A stretch of 64,000 bases of DNA, taken from assembly GCF_001262015.1 (NCBI RefSeq), contig NZ_CP012074.1, forward strand, positions 1,764,249-1,828,248, written 5' to 3'. Source of the stretch: Prevotella fusca JCM 17724. GTDB taxonomy: Bacteria > Bacteroidota > Bacteroidia > Bacteroidales > Bacteroidaceae. The translations under genes and the position numbers were made by a program. Below are positions 53,578-60,902 of this stretch, piece by piece. Positions within the stretch are counted from its first letter, which is position 1; the number at the start of each line of letters is the position of its first letter. The notes beneath the pieces are model-generated. The model saw only the letters and a list, made by a program, of their open reading frames with translations, was not told the origin of the DNA and did not search any database.

Positions 53578-54945
53578 ATGACATTTATGAATATCAATAA
53601 TATTAAAACACTCGCACTCTCAATGCTCGGTATGGCTCTGGCTGTATCCTGCTCGGAGAGTATCGACGTGCCTCTTGTTCCAGAAAGCAGTTACAAGCCA
53701 TTGGAGAATAATCTTGCTTTCATCACTGACAAGTATGGCTGCAGCAATCAGGATTCCCTCGTCTTCAATGAGAATGGTTCGACGGAATTCTATGTTAACC
53801 TGACTCAGGCAACCAAGGCAAAGGAGGAATACACGCTGGTGTATGATGCCAAGGCACTTGAGAACTATAACAAGACACATGGCACTGTATTTGAGGCGCT
53901 GCCGGAATCACTCGTTACGGTGAGCGGTAGTGCTGCGGTAAATGCCGGAGCGACGAAATCTTCCAAGGTGACAGTAAGCTATACCACGGCTGCGGATCTG
54001 AAGGAAAATGGCGTTTATGCTATTCCTCTGAGTGTGAAAGGTACAAGCCAGACGTCAAAGGATAAGGGTGAGTTTGTCCTTTTTGTACGTGACATCACCA
54101 AGATGCCAAACTGTCATAAGGACAACGGCTTGCAGGTAATCAGCTGTATGGAGGTGAACGATGCCAATCCGCTGCACAACCTGTGTTACACTCTGAAGGA
54201 GTCAAAGAAATATGTCTTCGATCAGGTGATTCTCTTTTCTGGTAACATCAACTACAATGCTGAGAGCGGTGAGGTATATAATTATAACAATGAGAACGTA
54301 CAGCACCTGCTCGATTACAAGGAGAAGTACTTGAAACCATTGCAGGAGAAGGGTATGAAGGTTATCCTCGGTATCCTTGGAAACCATGACCGCTCGGGTG
54401 TTGCCAACCTCTCTAAGGAGGGTGCTATCAAGTTTGCACAGGAGTTGAAAGCCGTTGTTGATGCTTACGGACTCGACGGTGTGTTCTTCGATGATGAGTA
54501 TTCTAATTATGGCACCTACCCGGGTTTTGTCTCACCTTCCATAGAAGCGGCATCCCGCCTCTGCTATGAGTGCAAGCGAATCATGCCTGATAAGCTCATA
54601 GAGGTATATGTCTATAGTCGTACTGGCAGTCTGTATTCCGTTGACGGTCACAAGCCGGGCGAGTTCGTCGACTATGCCTTGCAGGATTACGGACGCTACG
54701 GCGACCTTTCCAACAACTATGAAGGCTTGTCGCCTAAGGGCATGATACAGGGTTCATCAGAGTTTGGACAAGGTCGTATCATTTCTTTTAATACTGCAAA
54801 ATCTATCAAGACTGACGGTTATGGTGGTACGATGGTCTTCGGCCTGACCCCTCAGAACGGTTATGTGACCCGTCTGAACAACATCACACGTGCTTTCTAT
54901 GGAGAGGAAACCGTGCGGACGGGTAGTTATGCAAAAGATTGGTAA
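53578..54945 (+). CDS. GH18 endo-beta-N-acetylglucosaminidase, surface lipoprotein
   Basis: A 455-residue lipoprotein (Cys25 in AVSC). A DUF1735-like domain covers about residues 40-170 and the GH18 barrel 185-450. The active-site segment is YGLDGVFFDDEYSNYG: D300, D305 and E307 keep the catalytic D-x-E pair, while the first inner aspartate is Phe303. This matches Endo H-type ENGases, which cut between the two core GlcNAc residues of N-glycans, and resembles BT3987. The ATG at 53578 was chosen because an upstream in-frame start overlaps the previous gene. It is the only catalytic gene in the PUL; no mannosidase is encoded here. Confidence 0.88.
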   Translation: MTFMNINNIKTLALSMLGMALAVSCSESIDVPLVPESSYKPLENNLAFITDKYGCSNQDSLVFNENGSTEFYVNLTQATKAKEEYTLVYDAKALENYNKTHGTVFEALPESLVTVSGSAAVNAGATKSSKVTVSYTTAADLKENGVYAIPLSVKGTSQTSKDKGEFVLFVRDITKMPNCHKDNGLQVISCMEVNDANPLHNLCYTLKESKKYVFDQVILFSGNINYNAESGEVYNYNNENVQHLLDYKEKYLKPLQEKGMKVILGILGNHDRSGVANLSKEGAIKFAQELKAVVDAYGLDGVFFDDEYSNYGTYPGFVSPSIEAASRLCYECKRIMPDKLIEVYVYSRTGSLYSVDGHKPGEFVDYALQDYGRYGDLSNNYEGLSPKGMIQGSSEFGQGRIISFNTAKSIKTDGYGGTMVFGLTPQNGYVTRLNNITRAFYGEETVRTGSYAKDW

Positions 54946-54965
54946 CATGCTAAATATTTGAAACA

Positions 54966-55952
54966 ATGAAACTGAGATATTTCTATTCAGCCGTAATGAC
55001 GGCGTTTCTTGCCTTAGGCTTTACAGCCTGTAGCAATGATGAAGATACACCGGAAGTGAAACCGGAGCCCAAGGTTGAGACTGTCCTCACCTTCGATACC
55101 GATACGGTGAGTGTGGGAGTGGGCGAGACGGCTACGCTCAATATCACCGCCGGTGGTGGAGAATATAAGGCTTTCTGTGAGAATCCCGATGTTGCAACAC
55201 TGACTGTCAAGGAGAAGGCGATTACTGTGACTGCCATAAAGAGCGGTCTTACTGGTATTGTGGTCTCTGATGCTGCCGGCAATTACAAGCGTGTGCTTGT
55301 AAAGGCAATGTACAAGAATATCCTTCTTGACAAGGAGGAAGTCAATGTGAAGATAAAGGTTGGTCACACTGCGGGCTATACTACGTTGACTGTTACCGGT
55401 GGTAATGGTGGATATGAAGCTGTCAGCGATCATGAAGATATTGTAGATATCTATTCTGTTGTAGATAGCGTGATAACCATCAGGGGAGTCAGCAATGGTA
55501 CGGCTATGATTACCATTACAGACAAGATGGGTGTCAGCAAAAAGGTGAAAGTGACGGTTACCACAACCGACATCCCTTACACTGATGAAGAGAAGGCTGA
55601 CATCATGGCATCCACACAGGAGAACATTGTCTTTGATAATAACCAGGCGCAGGGATATGGCAGCTTGTCAATCGGAGAAAAAGACGGTAAGAAACTTGCA
55701 CAGTGGAACTACAGCGATTATATTTACCTGAAGTGCTGGTTCAGTGGCGACCTTACGGTAGGCATGAAAACCGATGGTAAGGTTGAAATCAATACCGACT
55801 ATTGGAATCCTACAGTAAGTACCTATGAGGGTGTGAATGTTGAAATCCTCAAGGTTTCTGATACGCATGTATGGGGAATCATGTGGGTGATGAAAGACAA
55901 CTATCTGCACTATGGCTACTTCGTTTTGCCAAAGGCTGGTGCTGATGATTAA
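54966..55952 (+). CDS. Ig-like repeat surface lipoprotein of the PUL
   Basis: A 328-residue lipoprotein (lipobox FTAC, Cys22). Two tandem Ig-like (BIG2-type) domains follow: TVSVGVGETATLNITAGGGEY at about 45-125 and VNVKIKVGHTAGYTTLTVTGG at about 125-205. The last 120 residues form a separate beta-rich domain I do not recognise (IGEKDGKKLAQWNYSDYIYL, then HVWGIMWVMKDNYLHYGYF). It ends the PUL and is followed by a strong terminator. Its position suggests a surface glycan-binding protein of new type. It starts 20 bp after the enzyme gene. Confidence 0.8.
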   Translation: MKLRYFYSAVMTAFLALGFTACSNDEDTPEVKPEPKVETVLTFDTDTVSVGVGETATLNITAGGGEYKAFCENPDVATLTVKEKAITVTAIKSGLTGIVVSDAAGNYKRVLVKAMYKNILLDKEEVNVKIKVGHTAGYTTLTVTGGNGGYEAVSDHEDIVDIYSVVDSVITIRGVSNGTAMITITDKMGVSKKVKVTVTTTDIPYTDEEKADIMASTQENIVFDNNQAQGYGSLSIGEKDGKKLAQWNYSDYIYLKCWFSGDLTVGMKTDGKVEINTDYWNPTVSTYEGVNVEILKVSDTHVWGIMWVMKDNYLHYGYFVLPKAGADD

Positions 55953-56021
55953 GTCTTGAACTTGTGATATTGTAATGAATAAATAAAGATTTTCCCGTTA
56001 TCGGACTGGTCTTTATATTGC

Positions 56022-56058
56022 AAAAGGGGTGTACCTGTTGATGGGTGCACCCCTTTTT
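56022..56058 (+). terminator. Terminator of the PUL
   Basis: AAAAGGGGTGTAC and GTGCACCCCTTTT form a stem with one mismatch, 70 bp after the last PUL gene. Confidence 0.85.
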
Positions 56059-56199
56059 GCTTTATGGTAAGTGTATCTGATGATAAGCAGCATCTTAGGG
56101 GCTACTGACCATTTGGGTTAAATAGTGTACGCTCCCATGCTCTTTTAAATAAACTAATGTTTCCCACTTACGGGTCTGTTTCGTAAGTAGCTTAAAAAG

Positions 56200-56267
56200 T
56201 GGTTCTTCACGTTAAATGCGCAGACGCTTATCGGACAAGGCATATAACTTTAACGTGAAGAGCCACA
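56200..56267. repeat. Inverted repeat, possible MITE or IS relic
   Basis: GTGGTTCTTCACGTTAAA (56200-56217) and TTTAACGTGAAGAGCCAC (56250-56267) are inverted copies with one mismatch around a 32-bp loop. A smaller ACTTACG/CGTAAGT hairpin lies just to the left (about 56167-56189). No transposase ORF is present. Confidence 0.7.
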
Positions 56268-56378
56268 AATTGTTATGTAAGTATAACAGCCATGGTCAAC
56301 CAACGTTTCTAATACCACAATGGCTTGTTGTGAAAGACGGTTCTCTCCAAAAAGCCCGTCGGCTGCATGAAGAAAGGC

Positions 56379-56609
56379 TTAGCTTCTTTTGTCGTCATTA
56401 CGACCGTTAACGTATTTCCGAAAGTTATACAACATCTTGCATCCATAGATAAATATCAAACAACCTATGGTTTTCAGAAAAGCAGTAGTATATATCTCTT
56501 CCTCCCCTTTCAGTATTTCAACAAGTAAAAATGTCAAGAACATCAATAGGAGAAAAACCAGAAGTCTGACAGTCTTCTTATGATATAGCATGTGAATTCT
56601 ATTACTCAT
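56379..56609 (-). CDS. Small hypothetical membrane protein
   Basis: A 76-residue protein with two strong hydrophobic segments (about residues 14-30 and 43-58) separated by a charged loop KGEEEIY, and a basic C-terminus ending in NDDKRS. Length and hydrophobic pattern suggest a real membrane protein, but no family is recognised and no promoter is clear. Its C-terminal part overlaps a weak opposite-strand frame, which I left out. Confidence is moderate. Confidence 0.45.
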   Translation of the reverse strand: MSNRIHMLYHKKTVRLLVFLLLMFLTFLLVEILKGEEEIYTTAFLKTIGCLIFIYGCKMLYNFRKYVNGRNDDKRS

Positions 56610-56781
56610 TTTTCCAATAAAGTTTACTGTTTACAGTTACATCTGAAATCATCATTAAGTCCCCGCAGACAGCGGATTGAAAAATCATGACATAATTTCG
56701 GGTAAAACATCTATAAATAAAGATGAAAACACGTGTAAAAAGCAAGTTTGCAACCAACAGTAAATCAGTTAGTTATAAAGT

Positions 56782-56878
56782 GGTGCAAGAAAAGGTGCTT
56801 AATTGGACTTCAAAAGGGCGTTAGTTAGACCTCAAAAGGGCATCTATTGCAAGCCAATTAGGCGTCTTTTAGAAGCCA
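56782..56878. repeat. Family B 11-bp phased array, copy 3
   Basis: From 56797 seven 11-bp units run in phase, for example GCTTAATTGGA, CTTCAAAAGGG, CGTTAGTTAGA, CCTCAAAAGGG and AGCCAATTAGG, more diverged than copy 1. The left flank GTGCAAGAAAAGGTGCTTAA matches copy 1. Confidence 0.75.
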
Positions 56879-57571
56879 AGAGACCATGTGTTGGTTTTGA
56901 ACTGCATGAAAATAGTTTACAAACGTTGGGCTGTATGAGAATAAGTTGTTTGTAGAAGACGGAAAGACATGGTATTTATTTGCCTTTTCTGCATTTTTAT
57001 CTTGTGCTTTATCCTCCTTTGTGAGACCGTCTGTTTTGGGATAGTCATACCATGCAAGCGTATAAGCCTTTATTCCATTTCCAATCTATGCATTTAATGG
57101 AAGAACCCTTTGTTTTGGAATTTTCTTCATAAATTATCTTGTTCCTATTGTCAAGGGATGGAGCATTGAATATATAAGGTCAAGTTTGTGGTTTATGGAT
57201 TGGTCTGCCCAGGCTGTTTCTGTGTTTAGAACAAGTAAAAAAGCAGATTCACCGCCCCTGGTTTTTATTTTAGAGAAGGTGTTGGCATTCCGATGATTCG
57301 CTCTGCAAAATTGACTGGTACTCCAATTGGAGGGAGGTTAATCAATCAGTCAGTCGTTGGTGTTTTTCTGAAGAATATGTCCCTGACTTACTATCTGTTG
57401 GGTTTCTTTAACTCTCCTGTCAGTACAGATTTAATCAATGCAATCAACCTTTCGACTAATAAGCCAGAGGGGAAAGCAATGCGTTGTATTCTTCTTTTAT
57501 AATATTTTTGTCTTTCAATCTCAGAAAAAATGCGTAAGTTTGCAGTTAGAATATAACCATAAACTACCAAG

Positions 57572-58204
57572 ATGGAAGATTTAAAGAAAGTCTTTGCGGG
57601 CAAACTGCTCGGAATTAAAGCTATTAAGTTGCAGCCTAATGACCCGTTCACATGGGCAAGTGGTTGGAAATCACCATTCTATTGTGATAACCGCAAGACG
57701 CTGTCGTTCCACGATGTGCGTTCATTCGTGAAACTTGAGCTGGTTCATGCCATCCTTGAGAACTTCCCGGAGGCGACGGCTGTGGCTGGTGTGGCTACGG
57801 GCGCGATAGCACAGGGAATGCTTGTAGCTGATGAGCTGGCGTTGCCATACGCATACGTTCGTCCGAAACCGAAGGACCATGGGATGAAGAACCAGATTGA
57901 AGGAGAACTGCCTGCAGGTGCGAAGGTCATCGTTGTTGAGGACCTCATCTCTACTGGTGGCTCATCCCTGAAGGCTGTTGCTGCCCTTCGTGAGGCTGGA
58001 TTTGAGGTTGTGGGTATGGTAGCTTCTTACACCTACGGCTTCCCTGTAGCTGAAGAGGCATTCCGTGAGGCAGGCGTGCAGCTTGTTACCCTTACTGATT
58101 ATGAGCATGTTGTGGAGAAAGCACTCGAGACAGGTTATATCAAGGAGGCGGAAGTTCCTATGCTGCATGAGTGGCGGAAAGACCCGGCAAATTGGAAAAA
58201 GTAA
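57572..58204 (+). CDS. pyrE: Orotate phosphoribosyltransferase
   Basis: A 210-residue type I PRTase that joins orotate and PRPP in pyrimidine synthesis. The PRPP loop is VIVVEDLISTGGSSLKAV, and the N-terminal FTWASGWKSPFYCDNR and the flexible loop segment YAYVRPKPKDHGMKNQIEG are typical. In Bacteroidales pyrE is followed by an SRPBCC-family gene, and that order holds here. It has its own -7 box TAAGTTTG at 57535-57542. Confidence 0.95.
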   Translation: MEDLKKVFAGKLLGIKAIKLQPNDPFTWASGWKSPFYCDNRKTLSFHDVRSFVKLELVHAILENFPEATAVAGVATGAIAQGMLVADELALPYAYVRPKPKDHGMKNQIEGELPAGAKVIVVEDLISTGGSSLKAVAALREAGFEVVGMVASYTYGFPVAEEAFREAGVQLVTLTDYEHVVEKALETGYIKEAEVPMLHEWRKDPANWKK

Positions 58205-58458
58205 ATGTTGGAAATTTCTTTTGGAAGTTAAAGGCGATAGTCACCTCCCATTGGTTGCTTAGGAAGTCAAAGGGTAATAGCGTCAAGGGCAGGTGTGGAA
58301 AGAAGACTGTCGGTGATAATGTTGGGGCGCATGCTTTGTATGTCCTCCATCAATCTGTACTTTCAGACGTGCGAGCCGTATGTTCCTGTTTCATGATACA
58401 GTGTCGTCTTGCATGTGCCTCCCGACTTCCAAATTAGATTCCCGAATATAAAATAACA

Positions 58459-58908
58459 ATGACAAAGTTTGAAAGTAGCGTAAAGCAGATACCCCATTCT
58501 CAGCAGAGTGTGTATAACACGCTGAGCGATTTGAATAACATACAGCGTCTGAAAGAACGTCTCCCGGAGGGTTCTACAGGTAATGATGACATGGATAAGG
58601 TGAAAGAGAAACTGCAGAATCTCACCTTTGACCAGGATTCGCTGTCTATCAGTGTTGACCCGGTCGGTCAGATTTCCATGCGCATCATTGAGCGTGACGA
58701 GCCGAAGACGATAAAGTTTGAGAGTGACAACTCCCCGTTGTCGTTCAATTTCTGGATTCAGATACTGCCTGTCACCGAGGCATCCTCAAAGATGAAGCTC
58801 ACGATAGATGCTGATATTCCTTTCTTTGCAAAGGGGATGGTGTCAAAGCCATTGCAGGAGGGTATCGAGAAGATTGCCGATGCGTTGGCAATGATTCCGT
58901 TTGAGTAG
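58459..58908 (+). CDS. SRPBCC/START-like fold protein
   Basis: A 149-residue protein of the SRPBCC (polyketide cyclase/Bet v1-like) superfamily: KFESSVKQIPHSQQSVYNTLSDL as the N-terminal strand and helix, then RIIERDEPKTIKFES and the long C-terminal helix ending ALAMIPFE. These proteins bind small hydrophobic ligands. It is conserved downstream of pyrE in Bacteroidales, here after a 254-bp gap with nothing recognised. No ligand can be inferred. Confidence 0.85.
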   Translation: MTKFESSVKQIPHSQQSVYNTLSDLNNIQRLKERLPEGSTGNDDMDKVKEKLQNLTFDQDSLSISVDPVGQISMRIIERDEPKTIKFESDNSPLSFNFWIQILPVTEASSKMKLTIDADIPFFAKGMVSKPLQEGIEKIADALAMIPFE

Positions 58909-59086
58909 TTCGGTAGACGGTCTCGGGCTTTTATCTTGTCTCCACGGAGGACTTGGAGTGTTACGATGATTGTCATGATTCTGAATTTGGGATTATGAGT
59001 TATGAGTCAGTTTTAATCTTAGTCTCAGGTTTTGGATTTAGAATTAGGAACGTTCGTTATTATGAATCTTGATTTGGAAGTTAAGT

Positions 59087-59671
59087 ATGAGAAAGATTAT
59101 TCAATCCATTCTGTTTCTGGTTGTCGTGCTGTTGTCATCCTGTGGTGACAGTGTCGATTATGAGTACAGTAGTCATCGTAACTTCTTTACCTTTCATAAT
59201 GAAACACATCAGAATCCTATCCTTGCATCTGCAATGAACCCGCTGTCACCCGGTGTGTATTGCATCATAAGGTGTTCCTTTGTCAGCGGACGTTATAGTT
59301 TCTCTTTTGAGAATAATCAAGGACAGAAGTCTGATGCACCTGTGTGGTTCAATGGTATCGACCTCAGGTTGGAGAGCTGGAAGTATGTGGGGATGAATAA
59401 TGGACTCATTGTGGGCTATGGCAACTTGGATAATCCGTCCCCCTTCTTTGCCTACGACCTGCAGTGTCCTAACTGTTTTGATGCAAATGTGCTTCCCCAG
59501 CGTTCTTGCGAATTGAAGATGAGCAGTGACGGTATTGCCGCTTGCAGCAGTTGCCGCCGCAAGTATAATCTCAACACTGGTGGGAATGTTGTGGCTGGTG
59601 AGAGTGGAAAGAAACTGACACGCTATCGCGCCAGCAGTACAGGACCTTATGGTGTGTTGGGGGTGAATTAA
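59087..59671 (+). CDS. Lipoprotein with two CxxC pairs (Rieske-like layout)
   Basis: A 194-residue lipoprotein (lipobox LSSC). Late in the protein, CPNCFDANV and, about 30 residues later, CSSCRRKYNLNTGG place two cysteine pairs as in a Rieske [2Fe-2S] domain, but the histidine positions are cysteines. That pattern would favour a zinc ribbon or a four-cysteine iron site rather than a classical Rieske centre. The preceding 110 residues are beta-rich. I chose the ATG at 59087, which gives a clean signal; six codons upstream is another ATG. A strong terminator follows directly. Confidence 0.75.
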   Translation: MRKIIQSILFLVVVLLSSCGDSVDYEYSSHRNFFTFHNETHQNPILASAMNPLSPGVYCIIRCSFVSGRYSFSFENNQGQKSDAPVWFNGIDLRLESWKYVGMNNGLIVGYGNLDNPSPFFAYDLQCPNCFDANVLPQRSCELKMSSDGIAACSSCRRKYNLNTGGNVVAGESGKKLTRYRASSTGPYGVLGVN

Positions 59672-59725
59672 GGGGAGCTTATCAGCCTTGTTAGCCTTCT
59701 TGGGCTAACAAGGCAGATAAGCCCC
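59672..59725 (+). terminator. Terminator after the CxxC lipoprotein (family F related)
   Basis: GCTTATC..GCCTTGTTAGCC and GGCTAACAAGGC..ATAAGC form a long stem, with AAAAAA-type sequence after. It has the TTAGCC/GGCTAA motif of family F. Confidence 0.85.
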
Positions 59726-59749
59726 ATAAATAAAAAAACTTGCAAAACC

Positions 59750-59781
59750 TTTGCCAGTTCGGAGATTTAGCCTTATCTTTG
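59750..59781 (+). promoter_or_regulatory. tRNA-Leu promoter
   Basis: TTTG at 59750-59753 and TATCTTTG at 59774-59781, 20 bp apart, match the Bacteroidota consensus fully. The tRNA begins 11 bp later. Confidence 0.8.
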
Positions 59782-59791
59782 CAAACGGTTT

Positions 59792-59877
59792 GCCGCAATG
59801 GTGGAATTGGTAGACACGAGGGACTTAAAATCCCTTGGCCAGTAATGGCTGTGCGGGTTCGAGTCCCGCTCGCGGCA
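59792..59877 (+). tRNA. tRNA-Leu (anticodon TAA)
   Basis: GCCGCAA pairs with TCGCGGC as acceptor stem and A is the discriminator. The anticodon loop CTTAAAA reads TAA. A long variable arm (TGGCCAGTAATGGCTG) is present as expected for Leu. CCA is not encoded. Confidence 0.95.
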
Positions 59878-59895
59878 CTTCTTTCTTAAATCTTT

Positions 59896-60891
59896 ATGCG
59901 CATGAAGCGAATAGCATACATACTTTTGTTCCCTCTGCTGTTGGTTTCTTGTGGTACCCGCAGCGGTTACTTCAAGATGGGAGGACGCTTCCTGCACATG
60001 AATCAAGGTGAACTTTATGTTTATAGTCCCGATGGTGGTATCAATGGCTTGGATACAATCAAGATTGAAGCGGGACGCTTTTCTTACGAGAAGCCTTGCA
60101 GCAAGCCTTCTACACTGATAGTCATTTTCCCTAATTTCTCCACACAGCCTATCTTTGCCGAATCGGGTGAAGCCGTTGAGGTGAAGGCGGATGCTTCCCA
60201 CTTGAAAGAGATGGAAGTGGAGGGTACGAAGGATAATGAACTCATGACAAAGTTCCGCAAACAGATAGCCAGTGCTTCACCTCCAGAGGAGCTGAAGTAT
60301 GCTATACAGTTTATCAATGACCATCCTGAATCGGTTGTGAGTACGTATCTGCTCAACCGTTATCTTGTTCAGACGGAGTCTCCTGACTATAAGCAGGCGG
60401 CAAAGCTCTTGCCTATTTTAATGAAAGAGCAGCCTGATAACGTCATCTTGGGGCGTCTTCAAAGGCAGCTGAATGAGCTTGGCACGTTGACGGTAGGCGG
60501 CAAGTTGCCTAAGTTTTCAGCCAAGGATGTCAAAGGAAAAGCTGTCAATAATGCTACTTTGCAGGGAAAGAGTGTTGTCATCATCAATGCTTGGGCGAAC
60601 TGGAGTTACGAGAGTCTCGACATCCAGCGTGCGCTGAACGATGCCGTAAAAGCTGGGAAAATAGCTGCTTTGGGTATCTGCATAGACGCCAATCCTAAGG
60701 AGATACGCCAGTCGTTGGAGCGTGATGGCATTGATTTCCCCAACGTCTGTGACGGGAAACTGCTCAACACACCTCTGCTCAAAACCTTTGGTCTTACCAC
60801 AATACCTGATAATATCGTCATTCGCAACGGAAAGGTGACCGAACGGAATATCACCGCTAATACCATCCGTCAGCGTTATGGCACTGACTAA
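59896..60891 (+). CDS. DUF4369/thioredoxin-fold lipoprotein without redox cysteines
   Basis: A 331-residue lipoprotein (lipobox LVSC, Cys19). Residues about 20-110 match the DUF4369 type, common at the start of Bacteroidales thiol proteins. Residues about 195-330 have the AhpC/TSA-thioredoxin fold with GGKLPKFSAKDVKGKAVN. At the active site, WCxxC is replaced by W236-SYES240: both cysteines are serine. It therefore cannot do disulphide exchange in the usual way and may have kept a binding or chaperone role. The YifB gene starts 12 bp after its stop. Confidence 0.85.
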   Translation: MRMKRIAYILLFPLLLVSCGTRSGYFKMGGRFLHMNQGELYVYSPDGGINGLDTIKIEAGRFSYEKPCSKPSTLIVIFPNFSTQPIFAESGEAVEVKADASHLKEMEVEGTKDNELMTKFRKQIASASPPEELKYAIQFINDHPESVVSTYLLNRYLVQTESPDYKQAAKLLPILMKEQPDNVILGRLQRQLNELGTLTVGGKLPKFSAKDVKGKAVNNATLQGKSVVIINAWANWSYESLDIQRALNDAVKAGKIAALGICIDANPKEIRQSLERDGIDFPNVCDGKLLNTPLLKTFGLTTIPDNIVIRNGKVTERNITANTIRQRYGTD

Positions 60892-60902
60892 AAACCTATA
60901 TT

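Larger units (their letters stand above)
56059..57571. other. Intergenic region with inverted repeats, a small gene and family B array
   Basis: Contains the inverted repeat at 56200-56267, a small membrane-protein gene (56379-56609, minus), and a family B array (56782-56878). Nothing recognised lies in 56880-57530, apart from the pyrE -7 box TAAGTTTG at 57535-57542. Confidence 0.55.

Noticed and set aside
56216..56410. 64-residue plus-strand frame at the inverted repeat
   Set aside because: It begins inside the inverted repeat and its basic, low-similarity product looks like chance or relic coding.
57293..57502. Short plus-strand frame before pyrE
   Set aside because: No homology, no promoter, and composition unlike neighbouring genes.
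59773..60201. Minus-strand frame over tRNA-Leu
   Set aside because: Its RERDSNPHSHYWPRDFKS-type text is the well-known antisense translation of a tRNA-Leu gene, not a protein.
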